50,275 nt of DNA from Clostridiales bacterium (GTDB taxonomy: Bacteria; Bacillota; Clostridia; Christensenellales; Aristaeellaceae). A model generated the notes under the pieces. It worked only from the letters and a program-made list of their open reading frames with translations, was not told where the DNA came from and searched no databases. Below are positions 15,975 through 23,968 of the stretch, piece after piece. Each line of letters starts with the position of its first letter. Positions within the stretch are counted from its first letter, which is position 1. The stretch covers positions 1 through 50,275 of the forward strand of contig SFFH01000003.1 of NCBI GenBank assembly GCA_004557905.1, read 5' to 3'. The translations under genes were made by a program, and so were the position numbers.

Positions 15975-17297
15975 TCAGTCCTCCGGATAGAAGTCGCACG
16001 CGAGTGGGTTGGCGCGCAGCGCCTCGATGAAGTTGAGCGCACGCGCGCTGATGGCGCCGTAGCGCTCCTGCTTGTTCCGGATGCGCTTTTCGTACGGCTC
16101 GATCAGGCCGAAGTTCGCGTTCATCGGCTGGAAGTCGCCCGTCGCGTGCGCGACATGGTGCGCCAGAGCGCCAATGGCGGTCAGGCGCGTGAAGTCCACC
16201 GGCTCCATCCCCTGCAGCTGCCGCGCCAGCGAAATGCCCGCAACCAGCCCGCTCGAGGCGCTCTCCACATAGCCCTCCACGCCGGTCATCTGTCCGGCGA
16301 AGTAGGTGCCCGGGCGCGAGAGCATCTGGTAATGCTCGTCAAGAAAGCCCGGAGCGTGCAGGAACGTGTTGCGGTGCATCACGCCGTAGCGCAGGAACTC
16401 CGCGTGCTCAAGGCCGGGGATCATCGAGAACACGCGCTTCTGCTCGCCCCACTTGAGCCGCGTCTGGAAGCCCACGAGGTTGAACATCGTGCCCTCGCGG
16501 TTCTCCGCGCGCAGCTGCACGGCGGCATACGGCTCGCGCCCCGTGCGCGGGTCGACGAGGCCCACCGGCTTCATCGGGCCGAACGCCATCACCATCTCGC
16601 CGCGTGCGGCCATCACCTCGATGGGCATGCAGCCCTCGAAGACCTGCGAGCCGTCAAAGCCGTGCACGTCCGCCTTCTCCGCGGTGAGCAGCGCCTCGTA
16701 AAACGCAAAATACTCCTTGCGCGTCATCGGGCAGTTGAGGTAGTCGTCGCCCCGTCCGTAGCGGCCCGCACGGAACACCCTGTCCATGTCAAGCGATTCG
16801 CCGGAGACGATCGGCGCGGCCGCATCGTAGAAGTTGAGCGTCTCAAGCCCGGGCAGTTTGGCGATTTCCTCCGCCAGCGCGTCGCTGGTTAAGGGCCCGG
16901 TGGCGATGATCACGCCGCCCTCGGGAATGTCCGTGACCTCCCCGCGCACAATCCGGATGTTTTCATGCGCCTCCATCGCGCGGGTGATCGCCGCGGAGAA
17001 CGCCTCGCGGTCAACCGCCAGCGCGCCGCCCGCGGGCACGCGCGTCTCGTCCGCCGCGCGCATGATGAGGCTGCCGAGCTGGCGCATCTCCTCCTTGAGC
17101 AGGCCGACCGCGTTGGTCAGCTGGTCGCTGCGCAGGGAGTTGGAGCAGACCAATTCAGCAAAGCCCGCGCTGTGATGCGCGGGCGTATATTTTTCCGGCT
17201 TCATCTCGTGGAGCGTCACCTGTACGCCCCTTTGGGCCAGCTGCCAGGCCGCCTCGCAGCCCGCCAGACCGGCGCCAATGACCGTAGCTTTACTCAT
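15975..17297 (-). CDS. trmFO: tRNA (uracil-54-C5) methyltransferase TrmFO
   Basis: A 440-residue folate- and FAD-dependent enzyme. It has GAGLAGCEAAW near the N-terminus for FAD binding, HHSAGFAELVCSNSLRSDQLTNAVGLLKEEMR, IIATGPLTSDAL, and MTGVEGYVESASSGLVAG near the C-terminus. It forms ribothymidine at position 54 of tRNA using methylene-tetrahydrofolate. The ATG overlaps the topA stop (ATGAGTAA, 8 bp), so the two are translationally coupled. The xerC gene often found between trmFO and hslV in Bacillota is absent. Confidence 0.97.
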   Translation of the reverse strand: MSKATVIGAGLAGCEAAWQLAQRGVQVTLHEMKPEKYTPAHHSAGFAELVCSNSLRSDQLTNAVGLLKEEMRQLGSLIMRAADETRVPAGGALAVDREAFSAAITRAMEAHENIRIVRGEVTDIPEGGVIIATGPLTSDALAEEIAKLPGLETLNFYDAAAPIVSGESLDMDRVFRAGRYGRGDDYLNCPMTRKEYFAFYEALLTAEKADVHGFDGSQVFEGCMPIEVMAARGEMVMAFGPMKPVGLVDPRTGREPYAAVQLRAENREGTMFNLVGFQTRLKWGEQKRVFSMIPGLEHAEFLRYGVMHRNTFLHAPGFLDEHYQMLSRPGTYFAGQMTGVEGYVESASSGLVAGISLARQLQGMEPVDFTRLTAIGALAHHVAHATGDFQPMNANFGLIEPYEKRIRNKQERYGAISARALNFIEALRANPLACDFYPED

Positions 17298-19413
17298 TTT
17301 CTTCCTCACTGGCCGGGGCGGCGACGCGCTCGCGGCAGTTCTCGTTCGCGCAGAGGTAATAGCTCTCGCCCTTCCTGCCGCGCTTGAGAACCATATAGCC
17401 GCCGCACTTGGGGCACTTCTGCTCGACGGGCATCTCCCAGGAGACGAAGTCGCAGTCCGGGTAGCGCTCGCAGCCGTAGAACTTGCGGCCCTTGCGGGAG
17501 GTCTTTTCCAGCAGCTTGCCGCCGCAGACCGGGCAGGGCGCGGTGATCTCCACCTGAATGGCCTTGGTATTGCGGCATTCCGGGAAGTTCGGGCAGGCCA
17601 GGAAGCGGCCGAAGCGGCCGAACTTGTACACCATCATCGCGCCGCACTTGTCGCACACGACGTCGGAGACCTCGTCCTTGATTTCGACCTTCTCGATCTC
17701 CGCCTCCGCCTTCTCAAGCGTCTTTTCAAACGGGCCGTAGAAGTCGCGCAGGACGTCGCGCCAGCCGCGCTTGCCCTCCTCGACCTCGTCCAGCTGCTCC
17801 TCCATGCCCGCGGTGAACGCGATGTCCACGATGTCGGTGAAGTGCTCCTTCATCATGTCGGTGATCATCACGCCCAGCTCGGTGGGATACAGCTGCTTCT
17901 TTTCGCGGGTGACGTAGCCGCGCGCCAGGATCGTGGAGATCGTCGGCGCGTAGGTCGACGGACGGCCGATGCCCTTCTCCTCCAGCGCGCGCACCAGCGA
18001 CGCCTCGGTATAGCGCGGCGGCGCCTGCGTGAAGTGCTGCGTGGCCTCGGTCTCCTCCACGACGGCCTCGCTGCCCTCGCTCACGTCCTCCAGCGCGCCG
18101 GCGATCTGCTCGTCCTGCGCGCCGTCGTCGCGGCCCTCCTCGTAGACCGCCGTGAAGCCCGCGAACTTCAGCCGCTCGGCGCTGGAGCGCAGCACGACGC
18201 CATTGTCGTTTGCAATCTCAATCTGCTGCGTCTCGTACACCGCGTCTGCCATCTGGCAGGCGATGAAGCGCAGGTACACCAGCCTGTACAGGTTGAACTG
18301 GTCGCGCGTCAGCGACGCCTTGATGTCCTCCGGGCGCAGGTCGACGCTGGCGGGGCGGATGGCCTCGTGCGCGTCCTGCGCGCTCTTGCGGCCCTTGTAG
18401 ACCACCGGCTTCTCCGGCACATATTCTGCGCCGTAGCGGCTTTCAATCGCCTCGCGCGCCGCGGCAACGGCCTCGTCGGACAGGCGCACGCTGTCGGTAC
18501 GGATGTAGGAAATCAGGCCCAGCGTGCCGCGGCCCTCGATGTCCACTCCCTCGTAGAGCTGCTGGGCGATCTGCATGGTCTTGCTCGTGGTGAAGCCCAG
18601 CTTGCGGCTGGCCTCCTGCTGCAGGTTCGAGGTGGTGAACGGCGGAGCCGGATGCTTGTGCCGCTCGCCGCGCTTGACGCTTTTGATCACAAAGCCGCCC
18701 CCGGCGATGCGCGCCTTGGCGTCGTTGGCCGCCTGCTCGTCAGATAGGCTCACGCGCTCGCCGTCAAGGCTGTACAGCCGGGCCTCCAGCGTCTTTCCGC
18801 CGGCGCGCAGCTTCGCCGTCACATGCCAGTATTCCTCCGGCTCGAACGTCTCGATCTCCGTCTCCCGGTCGCAGATCATGCGCGTAGCGACGGACTGCAC
18901 GCGGCCCGCGGACAGGCCCTTCTTGATCTTCACCCACAGCAGCGGGCTGATCTTGTAGCCCACCAGGCGGTCGAGCATGCGGCGCGCCTGCTGCGCATCG
19001 ACCAGCTGCTGATTGATGGCGCGCGGCTGCTTGATGGCGCTCTTGACCGTCTTCTCGGTGATCTCGTTGAATTCCACGCGGCACGCGCTGTCCGGGTCGA
19101 TGCCCAGGATGTGCGCCAGATGCCAGGAAATCGCCTCGCCCTCGCGGTCCGGGTCGGTCGCGAGAATGACGGACTTGGCGCTTCTGGCCTCCTTGCGGAT
19201 GCGCTCGAGCACCTCGCCGCGGCCACGGATCGTGATATACTTGGGTTCAAAGTCGTGCTCAATATCGACGCCCAGCTGGGACTTGGGCAGGTCGCGGACG
19301 TGGCCGTTGGAGGCCTCCACCTTGTACGTCCTGCCCAGGAACTTGGAGATGGTGCGCGCCTTGGCAGGCGACTCCACAATCACCAGCTTGTGCGCCGTCT
19401 TATGACTGCTCAA
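17290..19413 (-). CDS. topA: DNA topoisomerase I
   Basis: A 707-residue type IA topoisomerase. It has the TOPRIM stretch LVIVESPAKARTISKFLG and ILATDPDREGEAISWHLA, the active-site region LISYIRTDSVRLS (catalytic Tyr), then three C-terminal four-cysteine zinc fingers (CDKCGAMM, CPVCGGKL, CPKCGGYM) before a short acidic tail. It relaxes negative supercoils in the cell. I assign a TTG start at 19413, because GGAGG sits 8 bases upstream and the sequence homologous to other TopA proteins begins just after. The gene is preceded by a structured leader and its own promoter. Confidence 0.97.
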   Translation of the reverse strand: MSSHKTAHKLVIVESPAKARTISKFLGRTYKVEASNGHVRDLPKSQLGVDIEHDFEPKYITIRGRGEVLERIRKEARSAKSVILATDPDREGEAISWHLAHILGIDPDSACRVEFNEITEKTVKSAIKQPRAINQQLVDAQQARRMLDRLVGYKISPLLWVKIKKGLSAGRVQSVATRMICDRETEIETFEPEEYWHVTAKLRAGGKTLEARLYSLDGERVSLSDEQAANDAKARIAGGGFVIKSVKRGERHKHPAPPFTTSNLQQEASRKLGFTTSKTMQIAQQLYEGVDIEGRGTLGLISYIRTDSVRLSDEAVAAAREAIESRYGAEYVPEKPVVYKGRKSAQDAHEAIRPASVDLRPEDIKASLTRDQFNLYRLVYLRFIACQMADAVYETQQIEIANDNGVVLRSSAERLKFAGFTAVYEEGRDDGAQDEQIAGALEDVSEGSEAVVEETEATQHFTQAPPRYTEASLVRALEEKGIGRPSTYAPTISTILARGYVTREKKQLYPTELGVMITDMMKEHFTDIVDIAFTAGMEEQLDEVEEGKRGWRDVLRDFYGPFEKTLEKAEAEIEKVEIKDEVSDVVCDKCGAMMVYKFGRFGRFLACPNFPECRNTKAIQVEITAPCPVCGGKLLEKTSRKGRKFYGCERYPDCDFVSWEMPVEQKCPKCGGYMVLKRGRKGESYYLCANENCRERVAAPASEEENE

Positions 19414-19558
19414 ATTACGATTCCTCCATTGCCGGATCGCATCCGGCCTAATCACGCGCTGTGCAAACGCCCGCCCGCGTCAGAGGACGGCGGGGCGCTT
19501 CGTATGCGCGGCAGGGAAACCGCCGCGAGAACCTGCCGCGATTTCCATACGGCAAAAA

Positions 19559-19587
19559 AGCATACCAGCCCTTTTTGAATCTGTCAA
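19559..19587 (-). promoter_or_regulatory. Promoter of topA
   Basis: TTGACA (19582-19587), 17 bp, TATGCT (19559-19564). The predicted transcript has a leader of about 140 nt with two strong GC-rich hairpins (19450-19545). Confidence 0.75.
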
Positions 19588-19656
19588 GGCATGCATGTGG
19601 ATTTTCTGTAAAATTCCTTCATATTAAGCGTTCCGTTTTGTCCGGGCTGCCGCGCT

Positions 19657-20763
19657 TCAGGCCAGCCTGTACACAGCGCCCGGCAGCGAGAGGATCACGC
19701 CGTCCAGCTCCAGCATCATCAGCAGGCTGCCCAATTCGTCGCTGGCGATGCCCGTCCGCTCGCTGATCGCATCGAAATCCAGCTCGCCCGCCAGCAGCAG
19801 ATCATAGACGGCCTGCTCCCGGCCCTCGAGCTTCCGCACAGGCGCATCGATCCGCATAACCGTCTGCTGCGGCTCCGGCGTTCGCTTTTCGTTTCCGCGC
19901 TGCGGCTCGATCACCAGCAGATTGGTCACGTCGTCCGCGCAGGTCACGGGCCGCGCACCCTCGCTGATGAGGCGGTTGGGCAGCTGGGAGCCCAGCCTGT
20001 CGATATCGCCCGGCATGGCGAACACCTCGCGCCCCTCCTCCAGCGCGAACTGCACGGTGGACTGCGCGCCGCTCCTGAACGGGGCCTGCGTCACCAGCAC
20101 GCCCAGCGCCAACCCCGCCACGATGCGGTTGCGCTGCACGAAGCTGTAGCGCGTGGGCGCGGTGCCCGGCGCGTATTCGCTCACCACGCTGCCGCCTGCC
20201 TCCAGGATCTTCCGCAGCAGTGGCTCGTTTTCGGCGGGATACAGCCGGTCAAGCGCGCCGCCCAGTACGGCGATCGTGCGGCCCCGCCCGTCCAACGCGC
20301 CCCAGTGCGCGCAGGCGTCCACGCCCAGCGCGAGGCCGGAGACGATGCACATCCCTCTGCGCGAAAGCTCTGCGGTCAGCGCGCGCGTGTGGCGCAGGCC
20401 GTAGCTGTCCGCACGGCGCGTGCCGACGACCGCCAGCGGAAACGGATCGGTGAGGTCCGCGCAGCCCAGGCAGAAGAGCAGGTGCGGCGGCCGGGCCGTG
20501 TGCGCCAGGCGCTCGGGATAGCCCTCGCCGCCGCGCACGATGAGCTTCACACCGTCCTCCCAGAGCCGGTCAAGCATCCGGTCGGCGTTTTGAAGCGCCG
20601 TACGCAGCGCGGGAACGCCCTGCGCGCCCAGCTCCTGCCCGAACGCGCCCGGATCGGCCAGCAGCGCCAGCGCGCTGCCCGCCCTGGCGAGCGCGTGCTC
20701 CCGCTGCAGATAGCTGATGCCCCGCGCGCTGACCAGCACCGCCATTGCTTCGCTTTCGTTCAT
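19657..20763 (-). CDS. dprA: DNA-processing protein DprA
   Basis: A 368-residue protein with an N-terminal SAM-like region, the DprA/Smf Rossmann core (LAVVGTRRADSYG, CIVSGLALGVDACAHWGAL, RTIAVLGGALDRLYPAEN, SEYAPGTAPTRYSFVQRNRI, FAMPGDIDRLGSQLPN) and a C-terminal winged helix (about 305-365). DprA loads RecA onto incoming single-stranded DNA during transformation. It lies directly downstream of recA, separated by a terminator. GAGGG precedes the ATG. Confidence 0.95.
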   Translation of the reverse strand: MNESEAMAVLVSARGISYLQREHALARAGSALALLADPGAFGQELGAQGVPALRTALQNADRMLDRLWEDGVKLIVRGGEGYPERLAHTARPPHLLFCLGCADLTDPFPLAVVGTRRADSYGLRHTRALTAELSRRGMCIVSGLALGVDACAHWGALDGRGRTIAVLGGALDRLYPAENEPLLRKILEAGGSVVSEYAPGTAPTRYSFVQRNRIVAGLALGVLVTQAPFRSGAQSTVQFALEEGREVFAMPGDIDRLGSQLPNRLISEGARPVTCADDVTNLLVIEPQRGNEKRTPEPQQTVMRIDAPVRKLEGREQAVYDLLLAGELDFDAISERTGIASDELGSLLMMLELDGVILSLPGAVYRLA

Positions 20764-20781
20764 CGCAATCCCTCTTCCTAC

Positions 20782-20808
20782 AAAAGAAGCCGCAGAAGGT
20801 CTGCGGCC
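20782..20808 (-). terminator. Terminator between recA and dprA
   Basis: Minus-strand GCCGCAGA-CCTT-TCTGCGGC followed by TTCTTTTG. Some readthrough into dprA is expected because no clear promoter was seen between the genes. Confidence 0.75.
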
Positions 20809-20820
20809 TGCTTGTGTGGT

Positions 20821-21948
20821 TTATTCCTCGTCGCCGCCCAGCAGCGGGAGATCGTCGAAATCGCCCTCGGTATCCTCCGGCTCCTCCATCTCGGACACCG
20901 TCGTGATGGGCTCGTTCTTGCCCAGCAGCTCGGCGCGCACCAGCGCCTCGATCTCCGCGGCAATCGCCGGGTTTTCCTTCAGGTATTTGCGGGTATTCTC
21001 GCGGCCCTGGCCGATGCGCTGATCGCCGTAGCTGAACCACGCGCCGGACTTGTGGATGATGTCCAGCTGCACGGCGCTGTCCAGCAGGTTACCCTCCTTG
21101 CTGATGCCCTCGCCATAGAGGATATCGAACTCCGCCACGCGGAACGGCGGGGCCACCTTGTTCTTGACGATCTTCGCCTTCGTGCGGTTGCCCACCACGG
21201 TGCTGCCGTCCTTGAGCTGCTCGCCGCGGCGGATGTCGATGCGCACGGAGGAGTAGAACTTGAGCGCGCGGCCGCCCGGGGTCGTCTCCGGATTGCCGTA
21301 CATCACGCCCACCTTCTCGCGCAGCTGGTTGATGAAGATGCACACGCAGTTGGTCTTGTTCACGATGCCGGTCAGCTTGCGCAGCGCCTGGCTCATCAGG
21401 CGGGCCTGCAGGCCGACGAAGGAATCGCCCATCTCGCCGTCGATTTCGGCCTTCGGCGTCAGCGCCGCGACGGAGTCGATGACGACGATGTCAATCGCGC
21501 CGGAGCGCACCAGCGCCTCGCAGATTTCCAGCGCCTGCTCGCCGGTATCCGGCTGGGAGACGTAGAGCTGGTCGATATCCACGCCCAGCTTTTTGGCGTA
21601 GATCGGATCGAGCGCGTGCTCCGCGTCGATGAACGCCGCCACACCGCCGGCCTTCTGCGCCTCCGCGACGACGTGCAGCGCCACAGTGGTCTTGCCGGAG
21701 GATTCCGGGCCGTAGATTTCCACGACGCGGCCGCGCGGCAGGCCGCCCACGCCCAGCGCCATGTCCAGATCCAGGCAGCCGGTCGGGATGACCTCGATGT
21801 TCTGCACCGGGCGCTCGCCCATGCGGATGATGGAGCCCTTGCCGAACTGCTTTTCAATGCCCGCCAGCGCCATTTCAAGCGCACGCTTCTTCTCGCTGCT
21901 TTCCTCGGCTACGACGGGCGCCGCCTTGGTGGTCTTCTTCGCTGCCAT
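20821..21948 (-). CDS. recA: Recombinase RecA
   Basis: A 375-residue recombinase with Walker A GPESSGKT, Walker B region IDIVVIDSVAAL, loop L1/L2 regions (GDSFVGLQARLMSQALRKL; NQLREKVGVMYGNPETTPGG) and an acidic C-terminal tail, all standard. The N-terminus carries an extra Lys/Ala-rich stretch (about 20 residues) before the core. It forms filaments on single-stranded DNA for homologous recombination and SOS co-protease activity. It is the fourth gene in rimO-pgsA-cinA-recA, a conserved Bacillota order. Confidence 0.99.
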   Translation of the reverse strand: MAAKKTTKAAPVVAEESSEKKRALEMALAGIEKQFGKGSIIRMGERPVQNIEVIPTGCLDLDMALGVGGLPRGRVVEIYGPESSGKTTVALHVVAEAQKAGGVAAFIDAEHALDPIYAKKLGVDIDQLYVSQPDTGEQALEICEALVRSGAIDIVVIDSVAALTPKAEIDGEMGDSFVGLQARLMSQALRKLTGIVNKTNCVCIFINQLREKVGVMYGNPETTPGGRALKFYSSVRIDIRRGEQLKDGSTVVGNRTKAKIVKNKVAPPFRVAEFDILYGEGISKEGNLLDSAVQLDIIHKSGAWFSYGDQRIGQGRENTRKYLKENPAIAAEIEALVRAELLGKNEPITTVSEMEEPEDTEGDFDDLPLLGGDEE

Positions 21949-21971
21949 ATTGTTTTCTCCTTTGTCTCTTT

Positions 21972-23216
21972 TCAGTATCCCATCGCCGCTCGGCGGATCA
22001 TGTCAAGCGCCCGCAGCGCCGCCAGATTCCGGATGCGCTCGCGGCTGCCGGTGAGCGTCAGCTTTTCCACGCGCACGCCGTGCGCGTCCGCACAGCCAAC
22101 GTACACCAGCCCCACGGGCTTGTCCTTCGTGCCGCCGGACGGGCCCGCGATGCCCGTGGTGGATACGGCGATATCCGCGCCGCTCCTCTCCCGCAGGCCC
22201 TGCGCCATCTCCCGTGCGGTCTGCTCGCTCACCGCGCCGTACTGTTCCAGCGTTTCCTTTTTCACGCCGCAGTATTTGATCTTCGCCTCGTTCGCGTAGG
22301 TCACATGCGCTTCATGAAGCGCCGCGGAGATGCCGGGATAGTTCACCAGCTTCGCCGCAACCAGGCCGCCCGTGCAGCTTTCCGCTGTCGCCACGGTGAG
22401 GTTCTTCTCCGTCAGCGCCTGTCCGGCGATTTCCTCCATGCTGCCCGAGGCGGTGGGCAGCACCGCGTAGACGCTCCCGCCCAGCAGCGCCGTGATCGCC
22501 TGCACGACGGGCAGCACCTTCTCAAGCGCTGCCTGCTCGCTCTCCCCGCGGGCCGTCACCCGCAGCTGGCACTCGCCCAGCGAGCAGTACGGCGCGACGG
22601 TCACCTCGCCGTCCGCTTCAATCCATTCGGCGCACATCTGCGCCACCTGCGATTCGCCCAGGCCGTAGATGCGGATGTAGCGCGAAGCGATGCACCCGCC
22701 GGTCCTTTGGGCCAGGCGGCCGTACACCTGCCGGTCGAACATCTCCGCCATCTCGTGCGGCGGGCCCGGCAGCTGCACGACGATTTTGCCGTCCTTCTCG
22801 ATCATGCACCCCGGCGCGGTGCCGCAGCCGTTGGGCAAAATGACCGCACCCTCGGCGAACACCGCCTGCTTGCGGTTATTGTCCGGGCACACGCGGCCCA
22901 TTCTGGCAAAGTAATTCTCGATAGCGCGCCAGCTGTCCTCATCAAAGCGCATCGGCAGATGAAGCAGCTCGGCGGCCATCTCCTTGCTCAGGTCATCCTG
23001 CGTCGGCCCCAGGCCGCCGGTGGTGATGACCACGTCGCTGCGCGAGAGCGCCAGGGCGATCGTGTCGCGCATGCGCTGCGGGTTGTCGCCCACGGTCGTG
23101 TGGTAGTAGACCGAAATGCCCAGGCTTTGCAGCCGGCGCGACAGGTACTGCGCGTCGGTATTGACGATCTGACCCATCAGCAGCTCCGTGCCGATGGCGA
23201 CGATTTCCGCGATCAT
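21972..23216 (-). CDS. cinA: CinA-family protein (NMN amidohydrolase-like, competence/damage-inducible)
   Basis: A 414-residue two-domain protein. The N-terminal MoCF/MogA-like domain (AEIVAIGTELLMGQIVNTDAQYL; TTGGLGPTQDD; LPGPPHEM) is followed by a PncC-like C-terminal domain (VATAESCTGGLVAAKL; AVSEQTAREMAQG; STTGIAGPSGGTKDKPVGLVYVG). The family includes ADP-ribose pyrophosphatase and NMN deamidase activities. The ATG at 23216 is followed by the conserved sequence. A longer reading runs into repeat copy 4 and is rejected. Confidence 0.95.
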   Translation of the reverse strand: MIAEIVAIGTELLMGQIVNTDAQYLSRRLQSLGISVYYHTTVGDNPQRMRDTIALALSRSDVVITTGGLGPTQDDLSKEMAAELLHLPMRFDEDSWRAIENYFARMGRVCPDNNRKQAVFAEGAVILPNGCGTAPGCMIEKDGKIVVQLPGPPHEMAEMFDRQVYGRLAQRTGGCIASRYIRIYGLGESQVAQMCAEWIEADGEVTVAPYCSLGECQLRVTARGESEQAALEKVLPVVQAITALLGGSVYAVLPTASGSMEEIAGQALTEKNLTVATAESCTGGLVAAKLVNYPGISAALHEAHVTYANEAKIKYCGVKKETLEQYGAVSEQTAREMAQGLRERSGADIAVSTTGIAGPSGGTKDKPVGLVYVGCADAHGVRVEKLTLTGSRERIRNLAALRALDMIRRAAMGY

Positions 23217-23238
23217 GGTTCGCCTTTCTTGGGGACGC

Positions 23239-23355
23239 CGATCCGGGGAACTCGCATAGTCGCGCCTGCGGCACGCCTTGCGATTCCCGACGCTTCGCCT
23301 GCCTGTTCCCCGCACAGCGGGCGGCAGGCTCCGGTCCCCCAAACCCCTTTCTTCG
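23239..23355 (+). repeat. Structured intergenic repeat, module beta, copy 4
   Basis: First-hairpin arms TCGCA (23252-23256) and TGCGA (23279-23283). Second hairpin CCTGCC...GGCAGG with inner CCCGC-aca-GCGGG. It is nearly identical to the beta module of 15198-15292 on the opposite strand. It occupies most of the cinA-pgsA gap. Confidence 0.85.
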
Positions 23356-23376
23356 TTTCACATAGTTTAACAAACG

Positions 23377-23416
23377 CAGCCTTCCCCTCTGGGGAAGGTG
23401 TCCGTAGGGCGGATGA
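23377..23416. repeat. Short hairpin element, CCTTCCCC type
   Basis: CCTTCCCC-tct-GGGGAAGG is followed by TGTCCGTAGGGCGGATGAGG, where TCCG pairs with CGGA. Similar CCTTCCCC-hairpin plus GGATGAGG units are, to my recollection, common between genes in gut Clostridia. A weaker relative may be at 6627-6650. Confidence 0.5.
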
Positions 23417-23422
23417 GGTTCC

Positions 23423-23968
23423 TTACTTCGCCCCGCCGAGCACGGCCCTGTTCTGCCAGACGTACTCGCCCATGGAGTACAGCGTCATCGCCGCGGCGGC
23501 GAGCATCACCAGGTCGGTGAGCAGGTTGCCGCTCATGACGGTCAGCAGCATGACCAGCGCCATCTGCAGCACGGTCTTGATCTTGCCGCTCATGCCCGCC
23601 GCGATCACATGGCCCTGCTCCACCGCCACCAGGCGCAGACCGGAGACCACGAACTCGCGCGCGATGAAGATGATGCACGCCACCACATTGAGGCGTCCCA
23701 TGGCGCAGAGCATGATGAACGCCGTGTGCGTGAGCAGCTTGTCGGCGATGGGGTCCATGAACTTGCCGAAGTTGGTCACCAGATGCCGGCTGCGGGCAAT
23801 CCTGCCATCCAGCATATCCGTCAGCGACGCGGCGGCGAACACAATCAGCGCGAGGAGATCCCACCCGCAGGCGAGCAGCACCAGATACACCGGCACCAGC
23901 GCCATGCGCAGCAGGGTCAGCTTGTTGGGCAGGTTGAGCTCCATGATGCCCGAAATGATCTTTTTCAT
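23423..23968 (-). CDS. pgsA: CDP-diacylglycerol-glycerol-3-phosphate 3-phosphatidyltransferase
   Basis: A 181-residue integral membrane enzyme with NLPNKLTLLRM at the start and the CDP-alcohol phosphotransferase motif D-G-x2-A-R-x8-G-x3-D-x3-D in LDGRIARSRHLVTNFGKFMDPIADK. It makes phosphatidylglycerophosphate, the precursor of phosphatidylglycerol. Its ATG overlaps the rimO stop (ATGA), so the two are coupled. Five to six membrane helices are visible. Confidence 0.96.
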   Translation of the reverse strand: MKKIISGIMELNLPNKLTLLRMALVPVYLVLLACGWDLLALIVFAAASLTDMLDGRIARSRHLVTNFGKFMDPIADKLLTHTAFIMLCAMGRLNVVACIIFIAREFVVSGLRLVAVEQGHVIAAGMSGKIKTVLQMALVMLLTVMSGNLLTDLVMLAAAAMTLYSMGEYVWQNRAVLGGAK

